Below, one piece after another: positions 45,946 to 54,931 of a DNA stretch of 64,000 bases. This stretch comes from a virus, in IMG/VR virus record IMGVR_UViG_3300025115_000003, positions 21,694 to 85,693 of that record; one strand, 5' to 3'. The stretch's first letter is position 1; every line of letters starts with the position of its first letter. The notes under the pieces were generated by a model, which had not been told where the DNA came from, did no database searches, and saw only the letters and a list, made by a program, of their open reading frames with translations. The translations under genes and the position numbers were made by a program.

Positions 45946-47832
45946 TTATTGTTCTTCTGCTAATTTATTAAATGCGTCATGTACCGAACTCATTGTTTTC
46001 CTCCTTGCATCTTCTTCACCTAACCCTTGATATAAAATATCACTTACAGCAATAAGTAAATCATCTTTTGGAACATCGTTTAAGGCAATAGATTTATTTT
46101 GTCTATAAGCTAAATCATAATTTCCATTATCGTTAACTGTAAAGTCTATCATATATTCAGGAATGTTCTTAAATATAGTACCAGGATTTCCTCTTGATGT
46201 TCTTAAAGCATTTAAAATTTCTCCCGTTACATCTTCGATATTATGCTCATCAAATGAATCTGATACACCAATAGTTCTTGTTCCAAAGTTAAATAATTTA
46301 GTACGGTTAAATTCTAATTTACCTGTCATTGGAGCAATAGGACTGTACATAGATTCTCCTAAGTAATTGGGAATAATAGCACCTGTATTAGAACTACCGT
46401 CTGCTTTACCAATCTCTTTGATATATTCTACCATTTCCTCTTTATCAAGTACTCTTCCATTGGTAAAATCAAAGAAATTAGCATTTGGCATAGAAGTCAA
46501 TATGTTATCATATCTAATTCCACTTGTAGAAGCACCTGCACCAAAAGTATTATCTATTATCGCTTTTGATGCTTTATCATCCTCAACTTTATTATAACTA
46601 ACTGCTGATATGGTTCTTCCATATATATTCTTGTATGCATCTAATATTTTTTCTCTACTGCTCCTTTGCTCTTTAGCAGATAATTCATTGAATAATTTAC
46701 CTGTAACAACTTGAGAAGCATAATCAATCATATGTTTATTAGGATTGCTATCTTCTAATGTAACTTTATCATCTACAACTCTACCCATTCTCATACTTCT
46801 TGATACTGTATTTACAGCACGAGTTAGTTTACTTGGTGTAATATCTTTACTTATATCAACACCTTCGTCTAATACTGGAGCAACCCCTTCTGAAGTACCT
46901 TTTTGTTTAGCTGCTTGTTTTCTATATTCTGCACCAAACATTCTTGCTTGTTGTTGTCCTGAACCTGCTTGATAACGAGTATTATCGTGATAGAAAGAAC
47001 CTGCTTGTTTATAAGGAGCAACTAAATCTTGAATTAACTGACTTGGAGATATACCTGTAATCTTAGCACGATCGTTAATATAATCCATTGCTTCTTTATC
47101 AGTACCTAACATACCAAGTAAAGCACTACCTATTTTTTCAGGAGTTCTGTACTCTACTCCGCCCTGTCTTATATATTTAACATAGGGTGTTTCTTCTAAT
47201 GCTTCTTCTTCTGTAAGATTAGGATATACTTCTACACCCGCTGCTTCATTAAATTCTTTTTTAGTTAAATATTCTATATTTGGTATTCCATCAGCAGTCT
47301 TAGTAGATTGAATTTGCGACATCATTTTCATAAGTCTATCAGGAATATTTACCATTTTTGCAGGCATTTCAAATTCATCATAAGTGTTTACATATGCTCC
47401 AGTTTCATGGTCAGCTTGAGTAGGTTTAAATGCTTGATTATAATAATGAGTATATTGATCTCTATCAAATTGTCCTGATAAGAAACCTTCATGTACCTGT
47501 TGCTTTTTAGCTTTATATTCTGCATTCCTTTGAATAGCTGCCCTTAAAGCAGGATTACTTGTAAAATCTCTGACCATTCGATTTAATTTACCTTCCATAT
47601 ATCCATCATTTGATTTAGATATATCTTCAATGCCAGATAATAATTGTTGACGAGTTTCATTAACAATACCATTATCTTGAACATTAATATCAAAAGTTGA
47701 TAGAGCCTGGTCTAAACCTTGATAGGTACTAACAATTCTTCTATTGTTATTATCTAAAGTTTCAAGCATTTTACCAATTCGCTCAATAGGTCTTGGTATA
47801 TGCGTTGGCTTATAAACCCCAAAATTTAACAT
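45946..47832 (-). CDS. probable virion cargo/ejection protein
   Basis: The 628-residue, mostly helical product has no transmembrane segment and is Gln/Asn-rich (IVSTYQGLDQALSTFDINVQ; NPALRAAIQRNAEYKAKKQQ). It lies directly before the RNA polymerase gene (3-base gap), the place of cargo proteins in crAss-like phages whose products are stored in the tail and ejected. A host-type promoter stands just upstream. Assignment is by position and composition. Confidence 0.65.
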   Translation of the reverse strand: MLNFGVYKPTHIPRPIERIGKMLETLDNNNRRIVSTYQGLDQALSTFDINVQDNGIVNETRQQLLSGIEDISKSNDGYMEGKLNRMVRDFTSNPALRAAIQRNAEYKAKKQQVHEGFLSGQFDRDQYTHYYNQAFKPTQADHETGAYVNTYDEFEMPAKMVNIPDRLMKMMSQIQSTKTADGIPNIEYLTKKEFNEAAGVEVYPNLTEEEALEETPYVKYIRQGGVEYRTPEKIGSALLGMLGTDKEAMDYINDRAKITGISPSQLIQDLVAPYKQAGSFYHDNTRYQAGSGQQQARMFGAEYRKQAAKQKGTSEGVAPVLDEGVDISKDITPSKLTRAVNTVSRSMRMGRVVDDKVTLEDSNPNKHMIDYASQVVTGKLFNELSAKEQRSSREKILDAYKNIYGRTISAVSYNKVEDDKASKAIIDNTFGAGASTSGIRYDNILTSMPNANFFDFTNGRVLDKEEMVEYIKEIGKADGSSNTGAIIPNYLGESMYSPIAPMTGKLEFNRTKLFNFGTRTIGVSDSFDEHNIEDVTGEILNALRTSRGNPGTIFKNIPEYMIDFTVNDNGNYDLAYRQNKSIALNDVPKDDLLIAVSDILYQGLGEEDARRKTMSSVHDAFNKLAEEQ

Positions 47833-47877
47833 ATATAATCATTATTAAATTGTACAAAAAAGCAAGCAGATAAGACA

Positions 47878-47909
47878 CAAATGTAAAAAAATTAAATTTA
47901 ATAAACAAG
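47878..47909 (-). promoter_or_regulatory. Bacteroidota-type promoter before the RNA polymerase segment
   Basis: On the minus strand CTTG (47,909-47,906), exactly 20 bases, then TACATTTG (47,885-47,878), 45 bases before the 628-residue gene start. It matches TTTG / TAnnTTTG. It would let host RNA polymerase transcribe the cargo, virion RNA polymerase and polyvalent genes separately from the upstream late genes. Confidence 0.78.
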
Positions 47910-47936
47910 TATTTTGATAAAAAAGTTTTCATATTT

Positions 47937-50150
47937 TTAATCTTTTATTAATTCATTTAAAGTTCTCTTCATTACCAGATTACTTAACCTTTGTAACTCT
48001 TCAACAGATTCATTACCAGTTATTTTAATTCCATAAGAAGCACCTAATGCTTTTAAGGACTCAATATCCATTGATCGAGCAGTATTTCTATCAATAAAAC
48101 CTTGTGCAGTCTTAACGCTTGAATCAGTTAACCTATTTATCATATCTAATTTAGTAAGTTTATCTGTATACCCTTCTGAATTATTTATGTTTCTATATTG
48201 TGTAGCTAATTGATTGTTTTGATTCAAGATGGCAATATTTTCCATTTCTTTTTTCCTTTGCCTTTCAATTTCTTGAGCATAACTTTTACCCATAATTTGT
48301 GAACCTCTTGCTACTGCTTCTCCTAATCTATTCAATGCTGAATTAGCATCTGAACTATTTCTTAATATACCTCTGTTTAAAGTACCCATTGCTCCTCTAA
48401 TATCACTTCTTTGTTCTTCAAATAAAGGAGAATTAATTTTAGTATCTTGTAGTATTACATCGGGAGTTTCTAACATAGGTCTTTTAGTTCCATAGGCATC
48501 TGTTGCAGTAATAACATTACTTAATATTTGAGCACCTGCTAAACCTTTTTCTATATTATCTTGTGTAAACATATTATCTTGTACAAACTTATTGGATTCA
48601 AAAACATTGTTAGCTTTAGTTACCATCTCTTGAGAAGAAAGGTTATTTTTCCTAAGGTTAAATTCAGTAGGTTTATCTCTATTTATCTTAGACATTTTAG
48701 GCATTAAAGGAAGTGCTGTGCCTCGATTAATATCTCTTTTTATTATAGGTTTGTTAGTAGTAGTAGACTTTACAGAAGTAGTTTTGGTGAGAGGGCTTGT
48801 AGTATAATTACCATTATTAGGAATATATATATTAGGATTAGATATTATATTAGGATTAGATATTACATTAGGTATAGGTTCTACAGGAATAGCACTACCA
48901 TATCCAAATCTATTAAGTTGTTCAGGAGTATAATATCCAACTGGTAAACCTTCTACTCTCAAGTCCACCATTCTTTTTCTTTTATCATCCCCTACCCAAC
49001 CTGTATTAGCATTTGTTCTACTCTGTTGAGTTTCAATTGCTCTCATTCCAAATACATCATTAAGTTTTTGAGGATTAAAGCCTTTAGCTAATAGATTTTT
49101 ATATTTATCAACTTCTCCTAAATCATCACTAATAACTACAGGTGTTCCATCAGACATTCTGACAACTAATTCATTGTGATCTATATTGACAGGTTGACCA
49201 TCTATGTTAGCATCTATGGTATCTGTTCCCTTTTTATTAGTTTTAACCTGCATAGTATTTGGAGCAATTGGTATTTCTTTAGCAGAAGTTGCTATACCTG
49301 GAATACCACCTTTCGATAAATTAATATTTGAAGGCATGAAATCAAAATTACGATTATCTAATCGTCTAATTTTTTCTTTGTTAATTAACTCCTTTGTTGA
49401 CCTTGTTAAAGTAGGATTATCTGATTTTCTTGTATCTATTTCATCAACTATAATATCTACTAAGCCTAATCCTAAATCAACTAAAGGTATATTACCAGGA
49501 GCTTTAGTTTTCATACCTAATGCTTCCTTCATATCTGGAGATAATTTAGTTACAGATTTAATAGCTTTGTATGGATTTAACTGCGAAACAACTTTACCTG
49601 TAGTATTAATACTTGGCCCAGCAGCTTGCATTGCTTTAGAAGTTCCTATGCGAGCAGCTTTTATAAATTTAGGTACTGTTCCCGCCTTGTCAGATAAATT
49701 AATATAAGGAGTAGATTTATTTGTCATAGCAGTTCCAACTTTTTGTAAACCTTTTCCTACTGCATAGGGTACTCCTGTCACAGTAGCACCAATTCCAGCA
49801 GCACCTAACCATTGCTCTAAAGTAGTTAAAGGTTCATCTTCTTCAATTATAGGACTACCACCTTTTGAAAAATAAGTAAATAATTTATTACCATCTTCAT
49901 TATATGTCCTACCTCTATTGATCATATTTAATCTTTTAACTTTAGCATTTTCTTCCTCTAATCTTTTTTGTTCTTCTTGTTCAGCTTGATGTTGCATAAC
50001 ACCTGTTACTAAACCTATTCCAGCACCAGCAGCTGTTCCCCAAGGCCCAAGTGTACTACCTGTAGCAGCCATAGAAACAGTATTGTTTACAATACCACCT
50101 ACTGATAACTTAGGAATAGATTTACCAATTCTTCTTACATTACATTTCAT
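47937..50150 (-). CDS. probable virion cargo/ejection protein with glycine-rich N-terminus
   Basis: The 737-residue product's N-terminus has glycine-alanine hydrophobic helices (STLGPWGTAAGAGIGLVTGV, about 30-50; WLGAAGIGATVTGVPYAVG, about 115-135) suited to membrane insertion during genome ejection. The middle has a strand-rich segment (DANIDGQPVNIDHNELVVR) of a kind seen in large-tail phage structural proteins; the C-terminus is Asn/Gln-rich coiled coil. It overlaps the muzzle gene by 4 bases. A pore-forming ejection role is inferred. Confidence 0.6.
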   Translation of the reverse strand: MKCNVRRIGKSIPKLSVGGIVNNTVSMAATGSTLGPWGTAAGAGIGLVTGVMQHQAEQEEQKRLEEENAKVKRLNMINRGRTYNEDGNKLFTYFSKGGSPIIEEDEPLTTLEQWLGAAGIGATVTGVPYAVGKGLQKVGTAMTNKSTPYINLSDKAGTVPKFIKAARIGTSKAMQAAGPSINTTGKVVSQLNPYKAIKSVTKLSPDMKEALGMKTKAPGNIPLVDLGLGLVDIIVDEIDTRKSDNPTLTRSTKELINKEKIRRLDNRNFDFMPSNINLSKGGIPGIATSAKEIPIAPNTMQVKTNKKGTDTIDANIDGQPVNIDHNELVVRMSDGTPVVISDDLGEVDKYKNLLAKGFNPQKLNDVFGMRAIETQQSRTNANTGWVGDDKRKRMVDLRVEGLPVGYYTPEQLNRFGYGSAIPVEPIPNVISNPNIISNPNIYIPNNGNYTTSPLTKTTSVKSTTTNKPIIKRDINRGTALPLMPKMSKINRDKPTEFNLRKNNLSSQEMVTKANNVFESNKFVQDNMFTQDNIEKGLAGAQILSNVITATDAYGTKRPMLETPDVILQDTKINSPLFEEQRSDIRGAMGTLNRGILRNSSDANSALNRLGEAVARGSQIMGKSYAQEIERQRKKEMENIAILNQNNQLATQYRNINNSEGYTDKLTKLDMINRLTDSSVKTAQGFIDRNTARSMDIESLKALGASYGIKITGNESVEELQRLSNLVMKRTLNELIKD

Positions 50151-53100
50151 CGTGTAACTATATTTGAGTGAGCACTAACTGTTAATATTTTAAAAATAAC
50201 AGATGTATTATTTAAACCTGCGGGTTCTTCTCCACGAGGTTTAACATAAGTTAATCTGACTATTATATAAGGGTCAATAAATAAATTATTATCATACCAA
50301 TTAGTAGTTAAAGGACTACCACTTAAAGACTGTATAATATTTATTTTAGATAAGTCTACTAATTGTTGAGTTTTATCTAAAAGTTTATCTCTAAAATCAC
50401 TAAGTTTCCATGTACCACCAGTTAATCTAATATTATCTGAGGTTAATCCTATCTTATCGCTATATCTCAATTCATTTAAGATAGTAGCTTCATTGAATGT
50501 ACCATCTTTTTGTTCTACTCCATCCCAATAAACTTTAGTTACCCAAGAAATAGCTTGAAATAATTTATCTACATCTAAAGGTAAATTAAATACTAAGTCT
50601 ATAGATATATCTCTACTATCGCCTCCATTTAAATATATATTTCTAAATACTGATTCAGATTGTTGATAAACTATTGAGTTAGAACTATGAAATAAACCTG
50701 TTCTATTACTAAAGCTATAATTAGGTACATATTCATGAAACCATCCCCAAGCCTCTATTTCAGGATAATAACATAAAGTAAAGTAATCCTCATTCATTTC
50801 TCCTGAATGATCAGCATATGTTTTAACTAATAATAACCTTGTAAGTTTTTCATCCCATACTAAATATATACCAAATTGAGTAAAAGGATTATCTATATGT
50901 AATTTTTCATCTGTAGTAGCTTCTCTGTATTCTACTGGTTCTTCATCATCAAATTCTATTACTTCTCCATCATCAAAGTAATAAATATAATCTTCAAGTA
51001 ATAATTTAGAATATTGAAGATTTGTACTAAAGAATTTCTCTAATCCTAAATTAGATATTTCTTTTATTTGACCTTTAACGTAATGGAATATTTTACCTTG
51101 TTCTCTATCAACTATAAATATACCATATATACAACTTACTACACCAAATCTTGACTGACAGCCAACATAACCAGACTTATCATATCCTATTTCTATGGGT
51201 TTAGTATCGAATAAATTGGAAGAACCTAAAGCAGATACTATATCATTTGTTACTTGTAATTGCTGAATATTTCTAACTACATATAAACCTCTATGATGTA
51301 ATATTAATAAATCATTACCATCGGTAGCTAATTGTATAATCTTACCTCTATTGGAAACTGATTCATAATATTCATTTGCTAATAAAGTTCTCCAACTTTG
51401 AACTTTACCTTCTGCAAATTGCTTTAAACTTTTATGTAATCTATATGGAAATTTATTAGTAAAATCATTTTTAATATCAAATATAATATGAGGTTCAATA
51501 TTATTTAATGAAGTATTATCTGAAATAGGACTATAATATTCTTGCCATTCAAATGGATAATCTATTTCTAATAAATCTTTAACTTTTTGCCATTCAGTAT
51601 AACCTTTACTAACAAGGTTAGAATCTGTTTCTTCTTCAGGTCTATTTCTTATTTCTCTTCCTACAGTAGTAATCTCTGATTTATTTGTAATAAAGTTAAC
51701 TTTAGGAAAATATATTTCATAAGGTTCTTTTCCAGAATATCTTAATCCACTATTTAATATGCTATATGAAGGATATAAGAAATAACTAAAGTTAAACCAT
51801 TTCCAGGGATCATCTGTTATATTATGTATAAATGTCCAATATCTTGAAAACCCTATTAAATTAAAATGTACATCTCCACCATATATTTTATTTGATTCAA
51901 ATGTACCTTCTCCGAAAATAGGTATTAATTGACCAGTTCTTACTAATTTTAAATTAGTATAATTAATATAAACATTAGGTTTAAAATTATATAAAGTAAC
52001 AAGTAAATAATTTTGATCTCCATAGGAAGGAACTAATGGGTCAAAAGGATTTATGTTACCATCGGGATAAGTAGCTAATTCTGTTGTATCGTATTCTAAT
52101 TTAATATTTTCTTCTCTTTCTGTATTATTATCAGTTGTATTAAAGGAATGCCTATTAACATATTTATTTTCGGTAATTTTAATAAAATCTTCTTTTCCGT
52201 AAGGTTCAATTATAGAATCTACGTCATATATTTTACTTGTTAAATATCCATCAGGTTTAAAATGAGTTGCTGTAAATTGTTTTTTAGTAGATAGTAAATC
52301 ATAACAATTAAACATAATATGATCTGTTTCTTTATCTCCATCATACCATCTTTCTTCAGTTTTATATAACATTCCCTGTCCTAAAACTGTTGAGTTATCA
52401 TTATTTCTTTCAGCATATAATACTTCATAATATTCACATTTATCTGCAATTTCTTGTGGTATATAAACATTCTTTAATTTAATACCTAATATTGTACCAA
52501 ATAAAGTTCCATCTTGAGCTAATATGTTAGTTTGATCTAAAATTGTTACATATCCAACAAAAGAACCTATTGTGGCATATCCTGTTCCAGTAGTAGAAGT
52601 AATAGATGAACCAACTATATCTACATATTCACCATTATTTAAAGTTACAGATATTCCTGGAGTAGTTAAAGTAGTTAAAGATGTAACAGAAGCAGCTAAT
52701 GTACTAACACTATATAACTCACTACTTCCATTTTTAACTATCTTTAGAGAAGTTACTCCATTTGTAGCTACTTCATTTAATGTATGATAGAAAGTGCCAG
52801 TTATTCTTGGAGTAATAAATAAAGTAACAGGAAAAACATTATTATTAGTATATCTCCTATTATTAAAACTCATTGCTCCAACAGGAATATCTGAATTATC
52901 AAACCATAAAGCCTTTTGATATGTATAAGGAGTTGCTGTATAAGGATTAGATAAGGTATATAAAGTATCAAGATTTTGTGTATTTCTTAATACTGTTAGA
53001 TTTTCATTTAAAAATTGAGTACCTGGAAATTTATGATGTCTTATCTTTTGACCTACTAAATTAATTCCTCCTGATATAACATTTCCTTCATAATCTACTG

Positions 53101-54460
53101 CTCCATTAAATTCTTGATCTTCTGCATTCTTATCTAATTCATTGGGATAAATTTCATCTTCGTTTTCCCAATAACTCATTGTACCATCATCTTCACAGGT
53201 ATCTAATAATTGAAACGTTTTAGCATTAGGGTGAATACCTTTGTTATTATCTAAAATTGTTATATCTCCTGCTACTGGTGGTCTACCTGGAATATGAAAT
53301 GCTTGAGTTACTTTATGTCCGCCTTTTAAATGAAATCTTATAAATAATGCCATTATTTCTCCTGGCATAAAACTTTTCTTATCAAATAGAAATACAGGGT
53401 CTTTATGACTACCTTTATAACCATTCATGCTTACAGTATCTTCATATACATACTCAACTTGTATATTATTAGCATACTTTTGGTATCTTATTTCTTTTTC
53501 TGTTTCTAATCCTGCTAACCATAAAGTATTATCTATATTTATCATAGCTTCTACTTTATCATAGTATGCAGATTTAGTAATAATCGTACTTAAATCTACT
53601 GCTTCAAAACCCTCAGTATTGGAAAGTATATATGAACCATAGTAATCTGATATAGTTCTAATATCTGATATATAACAGTTATATATATTATTAGCCTTAT
53701 GTATAATACCAAATTTAAATCTTTTATATTTTGTATCTATATTGGATATAGATAATTTAAAGGATTTATTAGTGTCAATATTAGATTCACAGCCTTCTAT
53801 TTCTATAAAAGATTTTTTAGTTGAATCTTTATATATAAATATAGGATTAGATAAATGACTAAAATTACCAAAACTTCCATCTGGTAATTCATATTGAATA
53901 CAAGTATAATATACACCTGACTTTAAACTTCCTCCAGATTCAATAATTTCAGTAAGTTTGAATATAGGTACTTTAAATTCAGAAAATAATTCTAAATATA
54001 ATAAGTTTTCATCTATTACTTGTTTGTTTGAATCAAGACTAACTGTAAATGGTAAATCATCTATATTGCATATCTTAGGAGTATTATGATTATCTGACCA
54101 TACTACTATTAATTCTTGTTTGTAATTATAATAGTATTCTCCAAATACTGGATAATTAGTATTAAGATTTAAATTACCAGAAAATATAATGCTGTATTCT
54201 CCATTTCTATATACACCTATATGAGAATTTTTAGGTTGATTTTCATTACTTATGACAAAAGTAACAAATTCAGTAGGAGTAGTAATAACTCCTATTAAAG
54301 TACCTAAATCTGCAATGGCAGATATTATTTCCTCATGTCCATATTCATTTTCAAGAGCATCATATTTAGAAGAAAACATTAGATTTTTACCACCAACCCA
54401 AGTATTATTAGGTTGATTTTCTAAAGTATTATCTCTATATAAACCTTTATTTAATTTCAT
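50147..54460 (-). CDS. tail muzzle / P22 gp10-like tail stabilisation protein
   Basis: The 1437-residue, almost entirely beta product has many Tyr/Asn-rich strands and repeated D/N-G turns, fitting the beta-propeller-containing tail muzzle (tail stabilisation) protein of crAss-like phages. Markers are the N-terminal NTWVGGKNLMFSSKYDALENE, which resembles the conserved start of these proteins, and the GYVGCQSRFGVVSCIYGIF / WGWFHEYVPNYSFSNRTGLF blades near the C-terminus. Its length and position before the cargo genes agree. It would close the tail and contact the tailspike. Called from pattern and gene order. Confidence 0.72.
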   Translation of the reverse strand: MKLNKGLYRDNTLENQPNNTWVGGKNLMFSSKYDALENEYGHEEIISAIADLGTLIGVITTPTEFVTFVISNENQPKNSHIGVYRNGEYSIIFSGNLNLNTNYPVFGEYYYNYKQELIVVWSDNHNTPKICNIDDLPFTVSLDSNKQVIDENLLYLELFSEFKVPIFKLTEIIESGGSLKSGVYYTCIQYELPDGSFGNFSHLSNPIFIYKDSTKKSFIEIEGCESNIDTNKSFKLSISNIDTKYKRFKFGIIHKANNIYNCYISDIRTISDYYGSYILSNTEGFEAVDLSTIITKSAYYDKVEAMINIDNTLWLAGLETEKEIRYQKYANNIQVEYVYEDTVSMNGYKGSHKDPVFLFDKKSFMPGEIMALFIRFHLKGGHKVTQAFHIPGRPPVAGDITILDNNKGIHPNAKTFQLLDTCEDDGTMSYWENEDEIYPNELDKNAEDQEFNGAVDYEGNVISGGINLVGQKIRHHKFPGTQFLNENLTVLRNTQNLDTLYTLSNPYTATPYTYQKALWFDNSDIPVGAMSFNNRRYTNNNVFPVTLFITPRITGTFYHTLNEVATNGVTSLKIVKNGSSELYSVSTLAASVTSLTTLTTPGISVTLNNGEYVDIVGSSITSTTGTGYATIGSFVGYVTILDQTNILAQDGTLFGTILGIKLKNVYIPQEIADKCEYYEVLYAERNNDNSTVLGQGMLYKTEERWYDGDKETDHIMFNCYDLLSTKKQFTATHFKPDGYLTSKIYDVDSIIEPYGKEDFIKITENKYVNRHSFNTTDNNTEREENIKLEYDTTELATYPDGNINPFDPLVPSYGDQNYLLVTLYNFKPNVYINYTNLKLVRTGQLIPIFGEGTFESNKIYGGDVHFNLIGFSRYWTFIHNITDDPWKWFNFSYFLYPSYSILNSGLRYSGKEPYEIYFPKVNFITNKSEITTVGREIRNRPEEETDSNLVSKGYTEWQKVKDLLEIDYPFEWQEYYSPISDNTSLNNIEPHIIFDIKNDFTNKFPYRLHKSLKQFAEGKVQSWRTLLANEYYESVSNRGKIIQLATDGNDLLILHHRGLYVVRNIQQLQVTNDIVSALGSSNLFDTKPIEIGYDKSGYVGCQSRFGVVSCIYGIFIVDREQGKIFHYVKGQIKEISNLGLEKFFSTNLQYSKLLLEDYIYYFDDGEVIEFDDEEPVEYREATTDEKLHIDNPFTQFGIYLVWDEKLTRLLLVKTYADHSGEMNEDYFTLCYYPEIEAWGWFHEYVPNYSFSNRTGLFHSSNSIVYQQSESVFRNIYLNGGDSRDISIDLVFNLPLDVDKLFQAISWVTKVYWDGVEQKDGTFNEATILNELRYSDKIGLTSDNIRLTGGTWKLSDFRDKLLDKTQQLVDLSKINIIQSLSGSPLTTNWYDNNLFIDPYIIVRLTYVKPRGEEPAGLNNTSVIFKILTVSAHSNIVTR

Positions 54461-54466
54461 TATATA

Positions 54467-54931
54467 TTAATTAAAATGTAGTGAAGCCAAAGTCAAAACA
54501 TTTGTTCCTGCTGATTTAGTTTCAAATATATGCCCACATTCTTTGAAGTGAGTATCCACTGCCGGCAAACCTGAACCTGAATTATTTATACCTATTGCTC
54601 TACCATCATCATCTGCTGCTATAAGTATCTGCCCCGTTGCACAAGCAGTAGAATCTTTCAGTAATACTTGACAAATAGAACCAGTTACCCACATCCACAT
54701 TTCAGCATCATCAGCAACTCCCGATTCAGCACAAATTCCAATAGTATCGTACTCATTATCCTGTGGGATAACTTTATTATCTTCTGTCTGTGATATTGCT
54801 AAAAGCATTCCTTTTACACTCGTTGCTTTTGTTCCATTAACAACTTTAACAAGAAAGCCTCTTTCGTTTGTTACTGGATCGCTGCCTATTGCAGACATTC
54901 CATCACCTGTTGTTATTACTTGCAATGCCAT
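54467..54931 (-). CDS. small structural protein, decoration-like (DUF2190-like)
   Basis: The 154-residue beta-rich product is Gly/Ala/Asp-rich (GICAESGVADDAEMWMWVTGSICQ; ACATGQILIAADDDGRAIGI), resembling small trimeric capsid- or tail-decoration proteins of the DUF2190 type. The match is weak. Codons here are less AT-biased than around it, suggesting strong expression or a different origin. It begins within the stop of the tailspike gene (one-base overlap, TAATG) and precedes the muzzle gene. Confidence 0.6.
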   Translation of the reverse strand: MALQVITTGDGMSAIGSDPVTNERGFLVKVVNGTKATSVKGMLLAISQTEDNKVIPQDNEYDTIGICAESGVADDAEMWMWVTGSICQVLLKDSTACATGQILIAADDDGRAIGINNSGSGLPAVDTHFKECGHIFETKSAGTNVLTLASLHFN

